Part shown: positions 52,925-53,820 of the stretch, in pieces | Position numbering within the stretch: position 1 is the first letter of the stretch | Layout of the letters: each line of letters starts with the position of its first letter | NCBI GenBank assembly: GCA_015232315.1 | Contig: JADFZZ010000034.1 | Span: forward strand, 1-53,820 | DNA length: 53,820 bases | From: SAR324 cluster bacterium | GTDB taxonomy: Bacteria > SAR324 > NAC60-12 | Direction: 5' to 3' | Translations under genes and position numbers: made by a program | The notes under the pieces: generated by a model | The model's input: only the letters and a program-made list of their open reading frames with translations | Database searches by the model: none | What the model was told of the DNA's origin: nothing

Positions 52925-53115
52925 AATTTGTGACCCCAAATATGACCAACCCCCTAAATTACTTTTGGTCATTTTTGAAAGGCGCCAATTTTTTTAAATT
53001 TTTCTGTTTCAAACCATAGACTTGAACGTAAAATATTTGATTTGAAAATGGTGGCTATGTCTGTAATGTCAAAAATATCTCTTGTTGTTCAATTGATAAC
53101 AGAAAAGGTAAAACC

Positions 53116-53418
53116 ATGCTGATATTTGATACATTGATTTACGCTGAAAAACTCCAGAAAGTCGGTGTTCCACCGGAACAGGCCAGAGTTCATGCAGAAC
53201 AACTCAAGGAACTTGTCGAGAATGATCTGGCCACCAAAAGCGATATCGCTGAACTGAAGAGAGATATCAGGCAACTGGATCTTAAAATTGAGGAAGTCAG
53301 AAAAGAAGCGGGACAAAATCAAAAAGATGTGATCAAATGGATAGTGGGTATGGGGTTAACAGTTATTCTAAGTTCTACGGCCATGCTTTTCACGGCCATA
53401 TCCATGTTTGCCAGATAA
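53116..53418 (+). CDS. DUF1640-like coiled-coil membrane-anchored protein
   Basis: 100 residues. N-terminal FDTLIYAEKLQKVGVPPEQARVHAEQLKEL, then LATKSDIAELKRDIRQLDLKI (coiled coil), and a single C-terminal membrane helix KWIVGMGLTVILSSTAMLFTAI. This is the layout of short bacterial DUF1640/CCDC90-like proteins. Role unknown; they often sit next to mobile or repeat-rich DNA. AGAAAAGG lies upstream of the start. Confidence 0.85.
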   Translation: MLIFDTLIYAEKLQKVGVPPEQARVHAEQLKELVENDLATKSDIAELKRDIRQLDLKIEEVRKEAGQNQKDVIKWIVGMGLTVILSSTAMLFTAISMFAR

Positions 53419-53480
53419 ACCATCCGGGGGCCGGTAAAGGAACTGCTGGAGGCATCGAGGGGAAATACACTTTCGAAGAG

Positions 53481-53552
53481 GGTAGCATCGGGTTACGTCC
53501 CGATGAAATTACAAGGTTTGTCGTCTTCCCCGGGACGTAACCCGGGGCTACC
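53481..53552. repeat. 72-bp palindromic repeat with GGTAGC/GCTACC ends
   Basis: Arms CGGGTTACGTCCCG and CGGGACGTAACCCG are perfect inverted repeats framed by GGTAGC and GCTACC. Confidence 0.85.
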
Positions 53553-53625
53553 GTTTCCGGTATCGTTCTGCCCGGCTTGAGTTCAATGTCATCAACTTAA
53601 GCATTCTGAAGGGTACTGTGTTTCA

Positions 53626-53693
53626 ATTCCCCCTTGGTTCAAGGGGGTTAGGGGGATGTAATTCCGAGCGTTAAATCCCCCATGCCCCCTTTG
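53626..53693. repeat. CCCCCTTG-type palindromic repeat
   Basis: CAAGGGGGTTAGGGGGATGTAA-like sequence (from 53640) pairs imperfectly with TTAAATCCCCCATGCCCCCTTTG-like sequence (to 53693). A common dispersed intergenic class. From 53694 to the window end nothing was recognised. Confidence 0.75.
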
Positions 53694-53820
53694 CAGTAAT
53701 TATGGGTGAACTTTTTTTATACGGTATTGCTGTATAAGCCGAGAGGATCGAATATTTTTTTCAGTGTATTTTTTCAAGATGGACTCACGAAGTGAATGAA
53801 GATATGTTTTCCCGATAACC

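Noticed and set aside
52770-52997. 75-residue plus-strand frame after the lipoprotein terminator
   Set aside because: It starts inside the terminator and its middle is a translated GTAGGGGC palindromic repeat.

Overview
The window comes from a Gram-negative bacterium of moderate GC content. The evidence is a TolC-type channel, signal-peptide-bearing porins, lipoproteins with lipoboxes and a type I secretion system (T1SS). Dense multi-domain two-component signalling and abundant short palindromic repeats resemble environmental Deltaproteobacteria or SAR324-like lineages. That placement is inference; no rRNA or tRNA gene was recognised.

Region by region. (1) 1-4.5 kb: the N-terminus of a large acidic, repeat-bearing protein runs off the left edge (minus strand). 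A HEAT-repeat protein and a coiled-coil/cyclic-nucleotide-binding-domain protein follow on the plus strand. (2) 4.5-16.3 kb, all minus strand: a coiled-coil protein, thiG, thiH, a solute-binding protein, an ABC exporter subunit with a degenerate ATPase, a triple-hemerythrin protein, a second ABC exporter subunit, two HlyD-type adaptors and a TolC-type channel. The two ABC subunits have lost complementary catalytic motifs, so together they could form one working ATP site. (3) 16.7-19.5 kb: short-chain dehydrogenase, GNAT acetyltransferase, frameshifted IS5-type transposase remnant, queA. (4) 19.6-25 kb: a receiver-adenylate cyclase-PilZ protein followed by a 1198-residue hybrid kinase that contains a cyclic-nucleotide-binding domain. 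(5) 25-29.3 kb: a starch-binding-like (PUD) protein with a Lys/Ala-rich tail, an aldehyde-dehydrogenase homologue lacking its catalytic residues, and a heme-copper-oxidase-like membrane protein. (6) 29.7-39.7 kb: a signalling island with a 7TMR-DISM/GAF/serine-kinase-like lipoprotein, a stand-alone B12-binding light-sensor-like protein, a PAS kinase, a heme oxygenase fused to an unknown domain, and a REC-kinase-REC-REC-HPt protein. (7) 39.9-43.7 kb: fructosamine kinase, DUF4160/DUF2442 pair, glyoxalase II, rfbC, MipA/OmpV-like protein. (8) 43.7-53.8 kb: a 7TMR-DISM kinase-cyclase (minus strand), a porin-like protein, a large internally duplicated lipoprotein, a DUF1640-like protein and several palindromic repeats.

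Two themes connect the genes. The first is surface secretion or adhesion: the T1SS is close to a candidate cargo and its operon carries a hemerythrin gene that could add oxygen or metal sensing. The second is nucleotide and light/tetrapyrrole signalling: two class III cyclases, two cyclic-nucleotide-binding domains, one PilZ domain, and a B12-sensor/heme-oxygenase gene set. The best candidates for something undescribed are the asymmetric two-ABC T1SS with its hemerythrin (6-13 kb) and the B12-sensor/kinase/heme-oxygenase cluster (33-37 kb).
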